The position numbers and the translations under genes were made by a program. From NCBI GenBank assembly GCA_036186865.1, contig AP025065.1:12391192-12455191 (forward strand): a stretch of DNA of 64,000 nt, in the 5' to 3' direction. The notes under the pieces are model-generated. The model had not been told where the DNA came from. It did not search any database and saw only the letters and a list, made by a program, of their open reading frames with translations. Below are positions 1 to 12,960 of the stretch, one piece after another (position 1 is the stretch's first letter; each line of letters begins with the position of its first letter). Source of the stretch: Eustoma russellianum (Eukaryota; Streptophyta; Magnoliopsida; Gentianales; Gentianaceae).

Positions 1-1214
1 TATTAGCAGCCATTTATGATCTACAAAACATGCAAAGTAACACTTTATTAATAATGAGGTTAAAATTTATAAAACTCTCACTAAAACATAACCCTCAAAA
101 GAAATATTTTAGTGAGCTAAGATCCATATTTGACTTAATTCTAAACTCAGCTTTGGCATGACGCTTAAAATTAAGTTATTTAGGTAGGTAATCTTTACCA
201 ATTACATCTCATGTAACTCTTAGAATTTATGGAATAATGACATCATATATCATTGTATGTTAGATTCCATCTAATGCCTTGGGCCCAAAACCGTTTTGAT
301 AGCCCAATTAAGTCTAACCAATTTTAAACATATGAGTAGCACTATTACTCATCCTACGTAGCTAGGAATGTTTAAAGCACATTGCTTTGGCAATACCTAC
401 TTTAATACAATCCCAGTTTTAATAGGTGTTTAAGACATGGATGGCATCAAGACTTAAATTATTATGAGGGTTCAACTTAGTTTATGTCTTGCATTGCATA
501 TCATTATATCGTAGCATCCTATATGCATATATATATCATCCACGCATCTCATACAAAATGATAAATATGTAAACGTGACATAGCATGGCCAAACTAAATA
601 TGATCTTCATGAGACCAATGAAGATCATAAAGGAAACCCTATGTGAAAGACTTCCTATTACAACATTTGCAATGATACATATCTTCTTGTCTTGAGCCGT
701 GCCTCCATCTCCATGGAATCCACTCGTCCTTGGTGTGTCGCCATCACCACTTTTGTAGCTTGATTCTTCATTTATTACAATAACAAAGAAAAACCTAACT
801 ACTTGTATAATAAAATACAACAAAAACTACAGCGGCGCAGGCCATAATAACCCAAAACAAAAATATGACTAAGTCAATCACATAGGTCCTGAGGCCATGC
901 TATGCACCATGCAAAGACATCAACAATTATAATATATCTTACATAAACATATTATAATAAATATTATTGACATTCTTAATGTCACGGTAACGAACTATAG
1001 GGCGTACGCATACGAACTATAATAATATATATTGACATTCTTTGGGCCCCTCGAAGCCAAACAGACAGTATCAATCGCATTGATAATTTTCTTTTCGAAA
1101 CCCTAACTAAGACGCGTCAATCATATTAACGATCTTACTATTTTGATTACGTGTAAACCCTTATAGAAGCACCGATCGAACCGAGAGTTATCATTCAAAA
1201 CCCAAAATAGAATC
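1..1214. other. AT-rich intergenic DNA, LTR-like, no gene
   Basis: I see no coding region here. The sequence is AT-rich and has the look of a retrotransposon LTR or untranslated region. It shares a short GC-rich stretch around 1040 (TTTGGGCCCCTCGA) in inverse orientation with the solo LTR near 3015, which hints at a related element on the other strand. No terminal TG/CA pair with target duplication could be fixed because the left end lies outside the window. The right limit is where recognisable LINE sequence begins. Confidence 0.35.
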
Positions 1215-2052
1215 ATCAATCGAATAGGTGAGTGACACCTGCGCTCTTGAAAATAGTATAAGATCATCAGCAAAACATAGGTGAGTGATCTGATGTTATT
1301 CACATTTGTGATGGAAGTTGTATCTAGGGTCCCAATGCAGTATCCTGAGCAATCTAGATAAATACTCCATGCCAATGACAAACAGGAAAGGGGAGAGGGG
1401 GTCCCCCTACCTTAGTCCTCTTTTTCTTGGAAAGAAGGCGTTCCATTAATAGCCACTGAGTATGAGGCTGTGGTGACACATGCCATGGTCTATTAAATGA
1501 ATTTCATAGGGAACCCAAGCTCAAAAAGCATGTCCTTTAGGAAGTCCCAGCTTAGAGAGTCGAAGGCCTTCTTAATGACCACCTTTAACATACATTTGGG
1601 CGAAGTATGCTTCTTGCCATATTCCCTGGCTAGTTCCTGGACAAGAAAGATGTTGCATCATTGATATACCTTTTAAAAAACCTGCCTGGGCAGGGTCCAT
1701 GACATCCATCAAGACTGGGGTCAGTCTGCCAACCAAGATCTTTGAGATGGCCTTGTATATATATTACAAGCATGATATAGGCCTGTAGTCTTCCACCTTA
1801 GTGACATTCTTTGCCTTAGGTACTAATGTAATCAGAGCATGATTGATTTGCTTTAACATCCTTCCATTGACGAAGAATCACTTGATAGCCTGGGTAACCA
1901 GTCCACCAACTATGTGCCAAGATTTAGTAAAGAACTTGGATGTGAATCCGTCCGGGCCTGGTGATTTATCATGGTCAATACTGAATATGCCCATCTTAAT
2001 CTCCTGACCTTGAACTGGTTGAGTCATCTGTGTAGCTTTGATAGGGGAGACC
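1215..2052 (-). pseudogene. LINE ORF2 reverse transcriptase, central part
   Basis: Minus-strand translation in shifting frames gives the run of L1 reverse transcriptase blocks: DKSPGPDGF near 1955, DYRPISC near 1790, KKAFDSLSWDFLKDMLFELG near 1530, GDPLSPFLFVIGMEYLSR near 1390, and the catalytic FADD at 1263-1274 followed by LILFSRAQVS. The glutamine before GDPLSP is now a stop codon. At least one other stop lies between GMEYL and FADD. The enzyme would copy LINE RNA at a nicked target, but this copy is dead. It continues at 3523, beyond the inserted solo LTR. Homology stops near 1215, so the last third of the polymerase is gone. Confidence 0.85.
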
Positions 2053-2614
2053 TGTTAGGAAATCGAACGAGATCACTGCAAAAACACGCAGCGGAAAACA
2101 AAAATTGATCTCTGATTTCCTACCAAGGATCCATGTTGTTCGTTTAATTCGACAAAAAAACAAAAAATACCTCCGTAGATTCGAAATCTGCAGATGGAAG
2201 AGGTGCGAAAATACGATCACCCTCTGTCGGTATCCACACGAACGCTTCCGCCCGGAGTGCTAGCTCTTCAAACGGCGCGGCTGAAGAACTCGTTTTTCTC
2301 AAAAACGATTCTAGGGTTTCGTTTTCTGTTCTTTCGTTTTCTAATTGCTTGGTGTATTTTCGTGTGTCAAGTGTATACGAGATAGACAAATATATATACA
2401 CGTACATAGACATCAAAATCCGAGTCCTAATCGGATTAGTTGATGCCAATCAAAATCCATATCAGATACGGATTCTATCAGGATATTCAAAATCCATATC
2501 AAATATGGATTCTCTCGTTATTATCCGATAACACACATGTATATATAATCACCAAAAAACGAAAATAATAATAATAATTAATATCCAATATTAATATTAT
2601 TAATATTAAAAACG

Positions 2615-2646
<32 letters not shown>

Positions 2647-3522
2647 TAATATCCAATATTAATATTATTAATATTATTAATCTCAGCCTTACGCATTCTT
2701 GTGTGTGACCCGATAGGCCCATTAATTGGCAGTTGATTAAATCTCTATTAAACCAACAAGTCGTAATTGGCCTCTAGCAAGGCATTACAACTACCCAATT
2801 AATACGAGTAAAGTCCAACTAGCCTAATAATAGTACATGCATTAATCCCTTTGTCACACGATATCTAGTTTGAACAGTCATGGTCAGCGTCATACTTATA
2901 TAGTTCAAATATATGATTACTCTCGATCTCTAAGTAGACTGATAAAACAAATGATATTGATCACACTATCAATTCATTTGAGCACGGCCATGCATTTCAC
3001 AGTCTCACTAATCGAGGGGCCCAAAGATATCTCTCTCAAAAGAGAGGGACAAATTCTATCTTGATTGTTCAATATCCTCTACATAATTTCTATCACATTC
3101 AATCATGACCTTTATTATTATCCAGTTACGGATAACGTTTTGATCATGTCAAAATAATAGTCCTTATGTTGGAAACTATGACAATCTCAAGTCAAAGGAT
3201 TAAAACATGACTATCATGAGATTTACTTATGACGCTAATCCATGTAGCAATCTCATAATGGGTCTGTCCAATACACTGTTCTCTAACAAGTATCTATGAG
3301 ATTGATTCGTATCACCATACACATAATCATCTCATGATTATCAAATCAATACTCATACTGATTATAAATTATTTTCTCTCCATAATAATAATGAATCAGG
3401 GACATATATCAAATTGTGTAAATACAACCTACTAACACAATAATGATAATAAAACCTCTTTTATTAATAATAAATGCATAACATAAATATCCAAATCATG
3501 GGCTAGGGCACATACACTAACA
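2053..3522. mobile_element. Solo LTR (probably copia) inside the LINE
   Basis: The 1470-bp segment begins TGTTAG and ends CTAACA, a perfect 6-bp terminal inverted repeat. It is flanked by the 5-bp direct repeats AGACC at 2048-2052 and 3523-3527. LINE reverse transcriptase sequence stops at the left repeat and resumes at the right one. There is no internal domain, primer binding site or polypurine tract, so this is a single LTR left after LTR-LTR recombination. A GCAGCGGAA stretch near the start is common in plant copia LTRs, so copia is likely but the lineage is not certain. The orientation is read only from that stretch, which would favour plus. Confidence 0.85.
2614..2645. repeat. (ATA)n microsatellite
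   Basis: About ten copies of ATA/AAT lie inside the solo LTR, flanked by two copies of an AT-rich block built on TTAATATCCAATATTAATATT. Confidence 0.9.
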
Positions 3523-4791
3523 AGACCTTCGGGCCAAGATTAACTATGCTTGATATAACCTTCTGGGACATTTGGTGAGTGCCTAGCAAATTGGTATAGC
3601 AATTCACAAACTGTTGCCCTGCCTGCTCCAAGGAATTAGACATCCTGCCATCTTCCATTTGAACGCTAGTAATAGAATTCCTGGCCTTGTTCCTCCTGAG
3701 TATAGAATGATAGAACTTGGAACATCTGTCAGTGAGCAGTATACTTCCCCTTAGCAAGCTAGGCGAAGTATTTCCTCTCTGCCTCTTTTAAGTTAAGGAC
3801 CTCTTGCTTTTTAGCTTGAAGCTGGGATTTCCAAAGTGGGGAGCCCCACTCCTGACTAGGGGCATTTTGGAGGGACAAGAGCTCTTCTTCAGCCTTATCA
3901 GCTCTGTTTGATATGCGTGTAAACCCCTTTTGGTTTAGTTCCTTTAGTGGCCCGTTTAGAGCTTTCAATTTACTGCAGAGCTAGTACATTGTTGTGCTTT
4001 GAATATGAGTCTCCCAAACTTGACTCACAATGGGCAAAAAATCATCATGATCCACCCACATATTGTATAATCTGAAAGGAACTGCCTGATAAGCGGAGCC
4101 TTCTTTCAATGTCAATATGCAAGGAGCATGATCAGAGAGGTGGCCTAGGGCAGGGAAGTGTGCTTTGGCATCAGGAAATACTTCTGCAAACTGGTTATTG
4201 ATCATGGCACAATCAAGCCTGCTTCTTATAGTGCCATTATCCCAGGTGTAAGTCTGACCTGTATAAGACATTTCAGACAAACACACTGCAAAAACAGTTT
4301 AGTTTGATCTTGCAACTCATAAAACTTACTGGTCTACCACCAGGTCTTGTCTCGTTCATAGTAAGATGTAGTTGAAGTCCCCTAGCACCACCCAAGGCAT
4401 GTTTAGGTCGTGCCTGTGACTAACCAGCTTCTCCCATAATGTCTCCTCTCCACTATCTTGTTTAGGGCATACACAAGAGTAACATGTAAGATTTGTCTAG
4501 TGACTAGGCATTCTACTAGACAAAAATAGCCTGGGGATCTAAGCTTGCATTGTGAGCTTTACAAAATTAGGGTTCCTATAATTAGGATCCTTCTATTGGG
4601 GTGTATATCAAAATTATGAACATGATCCCAATGCTTGAACCTAGTCTGTACAAAATGAGCTAGCATTGAGCTATTAAGCTTAGCTATCTAATATCCTAAA
4701 CATGGAGCTTATGTTATGCACAAAATTCAGGGAAACCTTGCTGGTTTTAGGAGCTTGTTACAGCCCTTATGTTCCAAGATGCAATATTCAT
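3523..4791 (-). pseudogene. LINE ORF2 endonuclease and start of reverse transcriptase
   Basis: The frame starts at an ATG at 4791 with MNIASWNIR, the usual first strand of an L1 endonuclease. GDFNY follows near 4370, and a cleaner stretch at 3981-4286 holds GQTYTWDN, RSRLDCAMIN and LSDHAPCIL, the closing SDH motif of the exonuclease-endonuclease-phosphatase fold. Next come a helical linker (3759-3968) and the block DRCSKFYHSILRRNKARNSI with EDGR (3503-3757), which leads into the reverse transcriptase. Stops and frameshifts occur between 4300 and 4750 and near 3758 and 3970. The reading joins the RT fragment at 2052 across the solo LTR. Confidence 0.85.
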
Positions 4792-5204
4792 GGGGGTTGG
4801 ATGGTGCCTCCTTCCTGGCCAATGCATTGCTCGTTGTAATTTGGCTCCTTCTTCAGCGCCATTGCTTTTGTGCGTGTGATGACTTCTGTGAATCCATCAG
4901 GCTGTGCTAGCTCCTTCAATCTCTCCACGTGGTTTTCTTTGTAAACAGTTTTCCCTCAAAAACTTGTTGAGGTGGTAGAGTGCTAGGATTAGTGTTTTTG
5001 AGGACTTCTTGGTTCTGTTCTAGGAGCTGAAGGAATTCTGGCTAAGCCAATGGCAGGACAAATGGGTTTTCATTTCTTGTTGGTTTATTTTGTTGTGCTG
5101 GGTTTGTTGGACCATGCAGATGTCTGGTCAGGTTTTGCCAAAGATTCTTCGGTTTGTCTTGCCAAAGTGTCCCGACTTAGACTTTCCATTGCTTAAGCAT
5201 GGCC
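4792..5204. other. Spacer between LINE ORF1 and ORF2
   Basis: This is the inter-ORF region of the LINE and the degraded tail of ORF1. I see no further domain. Confidence 0.5.
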
Positions 5205-6739
5205 TCACGCTATTCTGGCCAGTGCTTGCTTTTGTCCTTTTGTTATTATCTTTCTTGGTGGCTTTGAGGGTAGAATCATCACTCTTTCTTTGACTATCTG
5301 TTCACTACTCCCCTGGCCCGTCCACAGAGTTAAGAGGGTTGGTTTGGCCTTTGTGACTATTTGTATTGTGCCCCAACTGATTACAAGCTTGACCGAATTA
5401 GGGTAATCTTTCATGTTCAACCTTTTAGTGATGTTTCTCCATTGGATTAATTTCAAATTCCACCTCCTTGATGAGGTCTTAACTGAGATCAACTTCACTA
5501 GTGCTCTTGCAAAGTTCCAGGTTGCTCTAGTGGCTGTTAGATGATCTGCCATCAAAGGATTGCCAACTTGTGAACAAAGGTCTGAGAGTACTTGTTCTTC
5601 TTCCCAAAGATTTATAGGCAAACCTGGGAAATTCACCCATACTGGCACCTGGGACATTTCTGCCTCCCCAAATCTGAAGAACCGGGGCATCTTTTTCAGG
5701 ATCAAGGACCTTCCATAATGAAATATGGACCTGCATATAATACTTCATGCATATCTTGCACAGTGTCAAATTTGAAGATGATCCAGCCAGAAGAATGGAA
5801 GTCAACACGATGTTTAGGCTCCCATGTTTTGGACAGATTATAAACAGCTTGTCTGCTTGGGAATTTCACAACAAAACAACCTACAAGGCAGCATTCCCAT
5901 TCATCACTATGTTTGAGTAAGTTTATATTTACATAGACCTTTCCTTTTGCTTATGTTATAGTCTTCTTAAGTTTAAGGCAGTGTTCAGGCTTCCCTATTG
6001 TTTGCAAATAATGTATTCCATGGCTTGAGGTTGGGTGTATGATTAATCTGGCCATCTTGGTTTTTGGCTTCACTGTCTGGTTTTGCTAGATTAGCAGGAG
6101 TGGCCGTTGCTAGACCAACTGCTGGTATGGGTGGTTCAAGGTTGAAAGAGACTTTCCAGCTGACATGGACTTGTCTATGGGTACGGATGCCAGCATATCA
6201 GACACATGGGAGGAATCTTCCAAGGCAGGGTCACGTGAAAGAGGTAGACGGGGAACCTCGGGCAGGCTTCCTGCTTGTGGCCTGCCATGGCACGTGTCTG
6301 TCAGTTGGTTATTACCCAATGTGTATTCCTTTTCACGCTCAATTGAATTTTTTTGATTTCCATCCTTTCTCCAGCCATCTGTGGACTCTTGCTCCGTTCA
6401 TCTTCATCAAGAATGCCATGAGGGATTGACACATGTGATGGTATCTCAGTTGGTTTGCTCACAACTTCTCCTGCCTGAAGAACATGTGTTTCCTCACCAT
6501 CTGTACTGCCATGGAAACTAAATATTTCCTGGTTATCTACTTCTTCATCTTCACTGGCTGAGATATCTTCAACATCATCAGCAATCTGAAGTTGGCATGC
6601 TAGTTCCTTAGACTTTTTTCTTTCCTCTCGTAGCAGAGGGGTTATTGTTCTTGCTCGTGCTCGTGGAGTCCAAGCTGCTTGCTTTTTGTTTCTTTCTTCT
6701 TCTCAATAGAGCAACCTTAGCTGCCCTTGATCGTGTCAT
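5205..6739 (-). pseudogene. LINE ORF1 (DUF4283-type gag-like protein)
   Basis: The minus-strand ATG at 6739 opens MTRSRAAKVALLRRRKK, a basic start typical of plant L1 ORF1. An acidic stretch follows. The best-kept part is at 5205-5705: MPRFFRFGEAEMSQVPVWVN, FPGLPINLW and ATWNFARALV, which match the DUF4283 and zinc-knuckle-linked region of plant LINE ORF1 proteins. These proteins bind LINE RNA in a ribonucleoprotein particle. The frame is broken several times between 5710 and 6320. I saw no intact CCHC knuckle. Confidence 0.75.
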
Positions 6740-6897
6740 TTTAGCTCACTGACTAGAATTCCTTACAATTCTAGCTGTAGTATACGATAGAGATTAGGAA
6801 GGTGGAATAGCAGAGAGTAGACAGGGAAGATGGTTGCTTGCATTCGTCCTAAGAAGAGGAGCTTCTAGTGAGAAGCCATAGAAAATTCTCTCTCTAC

Positions 6898-9216
6898 AAA
6901 TGCTTAATATGAAAATAATGCATATTGATACATACATGTATGTATGGCCAGGGGGTATAAGTATGCCACACAACACATGATTCACCACTTAAAAATATTT
7001 CACACATGAATCACGATTGTGTCACTTAGCACATTAACATACTATGATCATGAGCATGAATTCCTAGTACCGTGACATATGACATGCAACACGTCCTACT
7101 TGTGCATTTTTCTTCAAGCACATGCATTCAACTTATGATTTCGTACCTTTTAACCACATGCATATTAGTTTCCATCTATGTGATGATTTCAAGGATATGA
7201 TCATAATGATGTTCATGATGAAAATCACATGCAAACATATAGGACGATGGAAACCATGAAAAACACACATTCTTAAGCCATGAGCATCTAGATTACACTC
7301 ATTATGAAGCAAAATGATCAAGGTCAATGGGGTGGCTAAAAACAGCCCCTAACCGTGTATACATACATGAAAATGGACATGATGATCATCAAGAAACAAT
7401 CTTTTATGGTCAAGCATTATAGCAATAATTATGATGCCTGACAATCATGCTAAATCAAGACCATCAACATGCATGAATACCAAAAATTTTCAAGAAGCAC
7501 ATAAGTGATGAATATATGAAAATAAATAAAAACATGCTTCAAAGAATGGTTCTTAGCAAACTTTTCATATTATGACATATGCACTCAACACTTTTTCATG
7601 GAATGTCACATGAATGCATATTCTTCTAATAAATGAGACATGCAGTTACATATGAGACCATTACTTATCTTAAATCTCATATGCAAGACTCCTTTTCATT
7701 TCATCCTAGTCATGTGCATACATATATTCAAGAATTACAAGAAAGACATCACACAACTTGCACGCAAACATACTTTTTACATATCTGTACTAGAAAATTC
7801 ATTTGAACATGCATGAAGAAAACCAAGTAGAGTACTTGCAATTCATAGATGTTTAGTTTTTCAACATGCATGAAGAAACCAAGTAGAGTACTTGCATTTT
7901 CCTTGGACTTAAACCTTAAAATGAACAAGTTTTCTTCTTCTCCCCCCTTGTTGGAATACAAAGCCTAAGTGGCCAAGAATGGAGAAGAATTGGTCATTTT
8001 TAAGGGAAGAACACTTAGAATTGTTTATCACCAAACTTGATAAAATTTGACCTTTGAAGGTTCTTATGACTACTCTCCTTCTTCAAATAAGAATATCTCT
8101 TTCCTCCCTCTTGATGGAACTTCAGGCCTTGGCTAGGATAGGGGGAAGGTTTTGAGTAATTTGGAAGAATAAAACAAGAGGAATTACTGGAAATGAAGGT
8201 GGTGGAATCTTACCTTGAAGGTTTCCTACACTTGGATGTTTTTTCCCTTACTTAGACTTGGAGAAATTTCCTTCTTCTTTCGCTCTTGGAGAATGGGTTG
8301 GGGTTGTTTTGAGTTTCTTGGAGAACTTTGATTTGCTTAGTCAGGGGAGAGAGGAGTTTATTTTGTTTGGGAATGAAATGTATAAGGGAGAACGGAATTA
8401 AAATGAAATTTCTTCCTCACCCTCTTAGCTTAGCCAAAATTTAATGGTCATGGGAGGGAATATCATCGTGAGGTGTATAGGAAGGGGAAGAAGAGACGTG
8501 ATGGGAGAAAGGTTGCATGTATTTATATTGGTTGAAAGTGGTGTGGCATGAAGGATGAAGGAATGGAGTGTGGAAGAGAATTTTCGTCTCTCTGTCTTAC
8601 ATAGTGGCCGAATTTTGGCATTAAAATGATAGAAGAATTTTCATCATGGAGTGCATGGGAGAAGAAGAAATTAGATGTGATGTGTGTAAGGTGTGCATGT
8701 ATTTTGGATGGCTTGAAGTGGAGTTAGTAAGAAAGGTTTTCTTCTCCTTTTTTGATGCATGTGGGCTGCCAAATGGAGATTAAGGGAGTGAATGATGATG
8801 TTCAAAAATATAAGGAAGGTGACAAAATGAAGGCTTGTCAGAAGAATGTAGGTAGGAGTTGTACACTTGTAATTTTCTAAAATGGTGTAGGATAAATAAT
8901 GATGGTGGGATGAATAAAAATAAAATAATCTCCATACTTAAAGGTAGGGTGGCCGCGTAGGGGTGCTTGGTGGGGGTAGATAGGACAAAAATTTTGCCCG
9001 CTTCATTTTCCATGTCCTAACTTTCCTTTTTCCTTAATTTAAACAAGAATAAAATTGTGTCCTACTTTATATTTTCCATTTAATTGTTCCTGATACTTAT
9101 TATGTTACTTAGGGAACCTTAATTTATTTATGCCATATAGCATATCATACATATAATACTCGGTACGATACAATGATTTAACGAATTACGTACATTACAG
9201 AAGTCGGGGTGTAACA
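6898..9216 (-). mobile_element. Probable gypsy LTR fragment
   Basis: Read on the minus strand, the segment starts at 9216 with TGTTACACCCCGACTTC. This is close in style to the starts of the gypsy LTRs elsewhere in the window (TGTCATACCCCG at 22259 and TGTAGCGCCCCG at 56352). No matching CA end or target duplication was found before the LINE 5' end at about 6897. It could therefore be an LTR cut by the LINE, or one truncated by deletion. No coding region was recognised. It contains two near-identical copies of about 40 bp around 7805 and 7865, including ACATGCATGAAGAAA and AGTAGAGTACTTGC. Confidence 0.45.
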
Positions 9217-10037
9217 GTCCAGGGGGCATTTTATAATATCCAAAAAAGTATGGGTCTTTTTTGCAAAATTAGAAACATGAGGCGTATCACTTGCAAATTT
9301 TTAAATATATATAGCAAAATTAGGGATTTCTTCCCTTATAATTTTTGGCCCCATTCATTGTGTTGTTGCCGTCTTCATTTTCGCCTTTGTTGCCCCCTAT
9401 TTCAACCAATTGGCCGCCGCCTCCGCTGCTTCTGCCTACTCCTCTTCTCCGTGAGGATGAGTTCCATTTTTCCTTACTCTCTCTTCCTTCCTTTTCATTG
9501 TCATCACCTTCATACCCTAGAATTGTATGTTCCTCGGTATCTTCGCCTACTCTACTGTCGCTACTGCTGTTGCCCCAGCTAGACCACCATGAATCTTACG
9601 CTCCTTGGTTTTGTTAGAACACTCCATGTGATAGAGGAGTTCCATCATCAAATCCACGGGTGGCACCTCTTCTAATGGTTCCATTTCTAAACAGGGGTGG
9701 TGACTTGGAGGTGATTTTCTGAGTAGTGGATGCTGTGTATGTGGCGGTTGGTAGTGACATCATTTGTTTAGCCATGAGTCATGACTATGGACAGTTTTGA
9801 TGCTTGTTTGTCTTTTTGGCCGAGAAAGGGTAATGGGAATGTGATGAAATTCTTCACCCGCATCCCAAAGTTTTGTTGAAGTACGTTGTCTTGATGGATT
9901 TGTTGGGTCTGTAGATAGCTGGGTTTTTTTTTCCTTTCTGGGGTGTATCCGATGCGTTGGTTGTTTTGCTGAGATAATTTCTTGCTGTTTGAGGTTTTAT
10001 GGGGTTCTTTGTGGCTCTTGTTATTGCCTCAGCTTCG
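9217..10037. other. Unassigned sequence left of element A
   Basis: I recognise no gene. There is a CT-rich stretch (9345-9560) with proline- and leucine-rich open frames that look like leader or untranslated DNA. The sequence is continuous with 17517 onward, since element A duplicates CTTCG at the break, so both belong to one older unit. If that unit is the retroelement suggested by the primer-binding-like site at 17607, this part would be its degraded internal region on the minus strand. Confidence 0.3.
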
Positions 10038-12695
10038 TGTAGGACCTGTAAGGTACCACTAGAAGGGGGGTTGAATAGTGGGTTTGGAAAATTTGGTTTT
10101 TAATGTATTTTGACCTCAAAAAACCAACTTCTGAAAATAGTTTTTGTTTTCAGATCCTGTTTTGAAACATTTGAAAGACCAAGTTACAGGCCTTCAAAAA
10201 TTCTGAAATTTTGAGAGATTCTACTATCAGATGCTTTGAGTATCCCCTAAAAATTTCAGATCAAAACTCAACCTCTAACCCCTTGAAATCTCGTTTGTGG
10301 TCAAATTGCGCAAATCTGCCAGAAACAGTAGTCTGACTTGAAAATTTTATTCCGCTTAATCTGTAACTTCAAATGGTCTAAAAATTTAATGATAAACCCC
10401 TTAAGATATGTATTTTGATGGGTTGAAATAGTTTTGAAAAATGTCTTTGGTAAGTATGTCAAATACGTTCAAGTTCTCAACCTTTGCAAGTCTGAAAATC
10501 AGATTGCACTAGTCTCAGAACTATTAATGTTTGATTGACTTCTACTTATCCAAATGGGTTTAAACTTGAGCCAAATGAAACTTAAGAGGTGTGCTATGTT
10601 TCTGGAAAATTTTACGATTTTTGAAATTCGTTTGATATTTTTTACTATTGCAATGAAAACGACACAAAGTGCTGGAAACTGAAAGTAATAACACCAAGAA
10701 TTTTATACTGGTTCGGTTAACACAACCTACTCCAGTCTTCGAGGACACCTTCTTCGGTTATCACTAATCATAAAAAACACCTTACAACAAGGGTTGCTGG
10801 AGTTACACACTAACTCCAACCCTTTACACACAATACAATCAATCACAACCGATCACGAACACGACCACTGAATGAATGAAGGTTTGATCACACCTTGATC
10901 AAACTTTTACAACAAATGAAACATGTATGGTGGTCTAATCAAAGCTAAGAACAATAGGCTTGAGAGAAGAAGAAGAAGAAAGAAATGTAGAAGAAGAGAG
11001 TAGAAGACCCTTTTTTCACTTGAGAGATTGTGAGAGTTGTCTTGACTTTGTTTGCTCTTTTCTCTTCTTTTTAATCACCTCATGGCCGCCGCCCCTAGGG
11101 CTCTTCCATCCTTGAGAATTCTCTTTAATGACCTTGGAATATTGCCTTGTGTAGATATGACACCATCTTGCTCACTTGGCACAACATGATTGGATGGATG
11201 ACTTGGCTTTGCTTACTTGTCACTTGATGATTGGTCCAACTTGGCATCCTTTAATGACCCGTAAAATCTGAAATAAACTTACAAAACATGCGCCAAAAGT
11301 ATTCAAATTATTACCAAACAATCACCATTCAATCCCTTCAATTTTGGACTTAAATTGAACACAAAATAATGCTGAAATTCGGCCATAAAAAGCAACATGT
11401 GCTGAAATTTCAGCATTTGTTGTATTTTGAATTGTTTCCTTGTGTGTTGCCTTCTTCAATGTCACCAATCATGTATGGATTATTTTCCACCATTTAAAGT
11501 GCCAAATAAGTGCCAAATAAGCTCCATCTAGGCTCCATCATAGCTGAGAATTATGTGTAGAACCAATGTGCATGTGCTGAAATTTTACTTTAGTAAGCTT
11601 TGTCAAATAATGCACAATAATTACACAAATATGGTAAATTCCAATCAGCCCTAGTTTGAATATTCTAGAACACTTTAATATGTCTTGAATATGTAAAAAA
11701 TGTCTAGATACATGTTACATGTCATGCCAAAAACGTTCCATGTGTTATGTTCGTAGAAAACAGAATTTTCGACTTTTGTCGATTACGCGATTTTTCTTCG
11801 ATTAAATTCAAACTTTTTGCACATGTTATATATATTATGTCACACATAATATAAATAAAATAACTTGAATATTCAGCTCTAATGGCTGATTAAATTTGCG
11901 CCAACATGTGCTTAAAAAGTGAATTTCGAATCTCCACAATTTGGCCTTCACTGGGGGTGATTTGTGTGTGCCAACATGGAATGATTTTATGGCTGAGTGT
12001 ATCATGTGATACATGAAATTTGTGGCCATTTTTGAAGTGTAGGGGCTGGCCATCTATATATAGCAAGTACGTGACACGTTGGCGAAGTTTCGGTTGTCAC
12101 CCTATACGACAATTTTTGGTTTAAAACCATGTAACGTGTCGTAATAATTTTGTCATCACCATGACTTATATCATTTGATATAAGACCTGAATATACTCAT
12201 AAATATGAGGTAAGTATAATGGTGTAACGTTGGCGTACGTTCGTAATATATGTAATGTGTCGGTAGTACGTCGGAATATATGTGTATTGTGCTATTTTAT
12301 CAAAAATATAAATATATATATAAGGTATATAAATGGCGTGTGATATGGATGAGTAAGGAGACTTTCCATTCTTCAATTTGTTGCCATCATGCCTTTTCCA
12401 AATATATCTCCATTTAATGAACTACTTATCTCATTTAACTAAGTACTTCACTTAATGAACTATTTTAGGTCATTAATGGTGGCACCTGAAAATAGTTCAA
12501 AGACAACAAATGTTTGCCATTTGATGTAAGCTTTAAAGCTTCATGGCTTGTTAGTACGGCAACATTATATATAAAGTATATAAGGCAAGTTTGTCACAAA
12601 AACGTGTCAAGTCATAAAATGTGTTATGCATTTCTTGAGTACACGTTATTTAAATCATATATTTTGTGAATCACTCAAACCCTTTTTTCTCAACA
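10038..12695 (-). repeat. Element A 3' LTR
   Basis: The 2658-bp LTR runs from TGTAGGACCTGTAAGG at the left to CTTTTTTCTCAACA at the right. Read on the minus strand it starts TGTTGAGAAAAAAGGG. It shares its whole length with the A 5' LTR and with the LTRs of B, S and C. Confidence 0.95.
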
Positions 12696-12713
12696 ATCTC
12701 CTCCTTTTGATGA
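12696..12713 (-). other. Element A polypurine tract
   Basis: On the minus strand this reads CATCAAAAGGAGGAGAT directly before the 3' LTR. It is the purine-rich primer for plus-strand DNA synthesis. B and C have the same tract in the same place. Confidence 0.85.
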
Positions 12714-12960
12714 TTTACAAAATAACCTAAGTTCATGATTTAAATTTAGTCACTCCCCCTCCAATCGTGCACAAATTCAAATTTCGAATTTTGAATTCTC
12801 TCCCCCTTGATTTTACAATCAATCACCCTCTCCCCCTTAAATCATGCACTTTCTCTCCCCCTTTATTTTGAAATAAAATCAAAAGTTCACGTAAGAAATA
12901 AATAGAAATTAGTATAAAAATTATGCATTTCAAGTGTATTGTAGAATAATGCGTACTTAA
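12714..12960 (-). other. Element A 3' untranslated part
   Basis: On the minus strand this carries repeated purine runs of the type AAGGGGGAGAG separated by A/T-rich stretches, as in the C copy at 45180-45378. Such purine blocks before the polypurine tract are shared by all copies of the family here. Confidence 0.7.

Larger units (their letters stand above)
1215..6897 (-). mobile_element. L1-type LINE, broken, minus strand
   Basis: A non-LTR retrotransposon reads from about 6897 (5' end) down to about 1215. Order on the minus strand: a 5' untranslated part (6740-6897), ORF1 from 6739, then ORF2 with an apurinic-type endonuclease (from 4791) and a reverse transcriptase. The order and motifs (ORF1 with a DUF4283-like part, GDFN and SDH in the endonuclease, FADD in the polymerase) are those of plant L1 elements. 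Many stops and frameshifts make it a relic. The 3' part after the FADD region, including the expected tail, is missing, so no target duplication can be shown. A solo LTR at 2053-3522 splits it. The 5' limit is approximate. Confidence 0.85.

Noticed and set aside
9250..9617. Proline- and leucine-rich frames in 9250-9617
   Set aside because: A CT-rich tract gives such peptides by chance. No homology was recognised and two frames overlap.
11835..12053. 72-codon frame MASPYTSKMATNF..., also at 16648-16866, and a longer form at 46055-46375
   Set aside because: It lies on the sense strand of the copia LTR and its first ATG overlaps the candidate TATA box. Presence in several copies follows from shared descent of the LTRs. 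The other copies are broken.
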